Below are positions 63,476 to 64,000 of a DNA stretch of 64,000 nt, piece by piece. This stretch comes from Capra hircus (Eukaryota; Chordata; Mammalia; Artiodactyla; Bovidae). Made by a program: the position numbers and the translations under genes. Positions within the stretch are counted from its first letter, which is position 1, and the number at the start of each line of letters is the position of its first letter. The DNA lies in the NCBI RefSeq assembly GCF_001704415.2, contig NC_030808.1:137903089-137967088 (forward strand), written 5' to 3'. The notes beneath the pieces were generated by a model. That model saw only the letters and a program-made list of their open reading frames with translations. It searched no databases and was not told the DNA's origin.

Positions 63476-64000
63476 TTGCAGTTGTCATCTATAATTCCTC
63501 CCTGCTGGGAATGGTGTCTCCCCTGAAGAAGAGGTTTATCCAGCTAGAGGTGATCTTCTTAAAGTGGGGCTGGGGCACCGAGTCCAGCACTTCTTAGACT
63601 TCCTTGTGTATAGAGTTCACCAGAGGATCTTGTTAAAATTTAGACTAATGCAATAGGTCTGTGCGAGCCCAAGATCCAAGCAGCTATCACAGAATCCCAG
63701 GTGATGCCAATTCAGGCCCCATGTTTATGTCAGTCCTTAGGTGTGACCTCAAAGAGTCTTCAATAGACCCATGACAGTGGAGACTTGTCCACAGAAAATG
63801 GCCATGTGGTGTGGCTCCTCAGAGAGGTGGCCCACCAGACTGATCTTTACACTTAGCTTGGGCTTCTTTGTGCTTCTTATCACTCCTGAGAGCAAATTCA
63901 TCAACACAAAGGCTTGGGACTGTTTTGGGTAGAGGTGTTTTGTTTTGATATAAACTCGCCACTCTTGAACCCAAAGAATGAAGGTTTCACTTGTATAATC
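63476..64000 (+). other. Downstream flank of CPNE4
   Basis: Contains a MER5-like hAT fossil at about 63583-63740 (GCACTTCTTAGACTTCCTTG; GATCTTGTTAAAATTTAGACT; CCCAGGTGATGCCAATTCAGG). No gene is seen; it could also be distal 3' UTR. Confidence 0.5.

Overview
The window is eukaryotic, mammalian, and from a ruminant, most likely a bovid (cattle, sheep, goat or relative). The evidence is the density of BovB (RTE-type) LINEs with the GAACT-repeat 3' tip, of Bov-tA/Bov-A2 tRNA-derived SINEs, and of ruminant L1 3' ends. Gene content is one split gene with GT-AG introns. I cannot fix the species from sequence alone.

The only host gene I can support is the 3' part of CPNE4 (copine-4), on the + strand. 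Nine coding exons (8415-8513, 23500-23586, 27535-27594, 39031-39164, 46294-46348, 49334-49385, 50420-50553, 57800-58036, 62862-62996) join in frame into 330 residues ending at a TGA. If the total length equals the usual 557 residues, these are residues 228-557: the end of the second C2 domain, the linker, the whole copine/von Willebrand A domain and the C-terminal tail. The start of the gene lies upstream of the window. The 3' UTR starts at 62997, with candidate poly(A) signals at 63253 and 63447.

The rest is intron, plus about 0.5 kb downstream of the gene, and is built largely from retrotransposon insertions. Region by region: 1-8.4 kb holds a complete-looking but internally deleted BovB (66-3618) and a three-level nest L1 < BovB < L1 (4700-6589) in which each insertion has its own target-site duplication (TSD). 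From 9.65 to 21.5 kb is a block made mostly of BovB copies in both orientations, nested in each other and carrying SINEs. From 23.5 to 39 kb lie SINEs, BovB 3' ends, two BovB micro-insertions of 34 and 66 bp, and a long-range 21-bp inverted repeat. From 39 to 64 kb repeats are sparser and older (MIR, L2, hAT fossils), with young SINE, BovB and L1 tips.

CPNE4 is a cytosolic, calcium-dependent, phospholipid-binding protein. Its C2 domains bring it to membranes and its A domain binds partner proteins. The long open frames elsewhere are retrotransposon remnants, not host genes. I found no RNA gene, CRISPR array, bacterial-type element or unknown system. The most interesting signals concern how the insertions formed: nested events with TSDs, extreme truncation, a templated-looking 134-bp duplication, and an L1-SINE composite. 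Repeat family names come from remembered consensus sequences, without an alignment.
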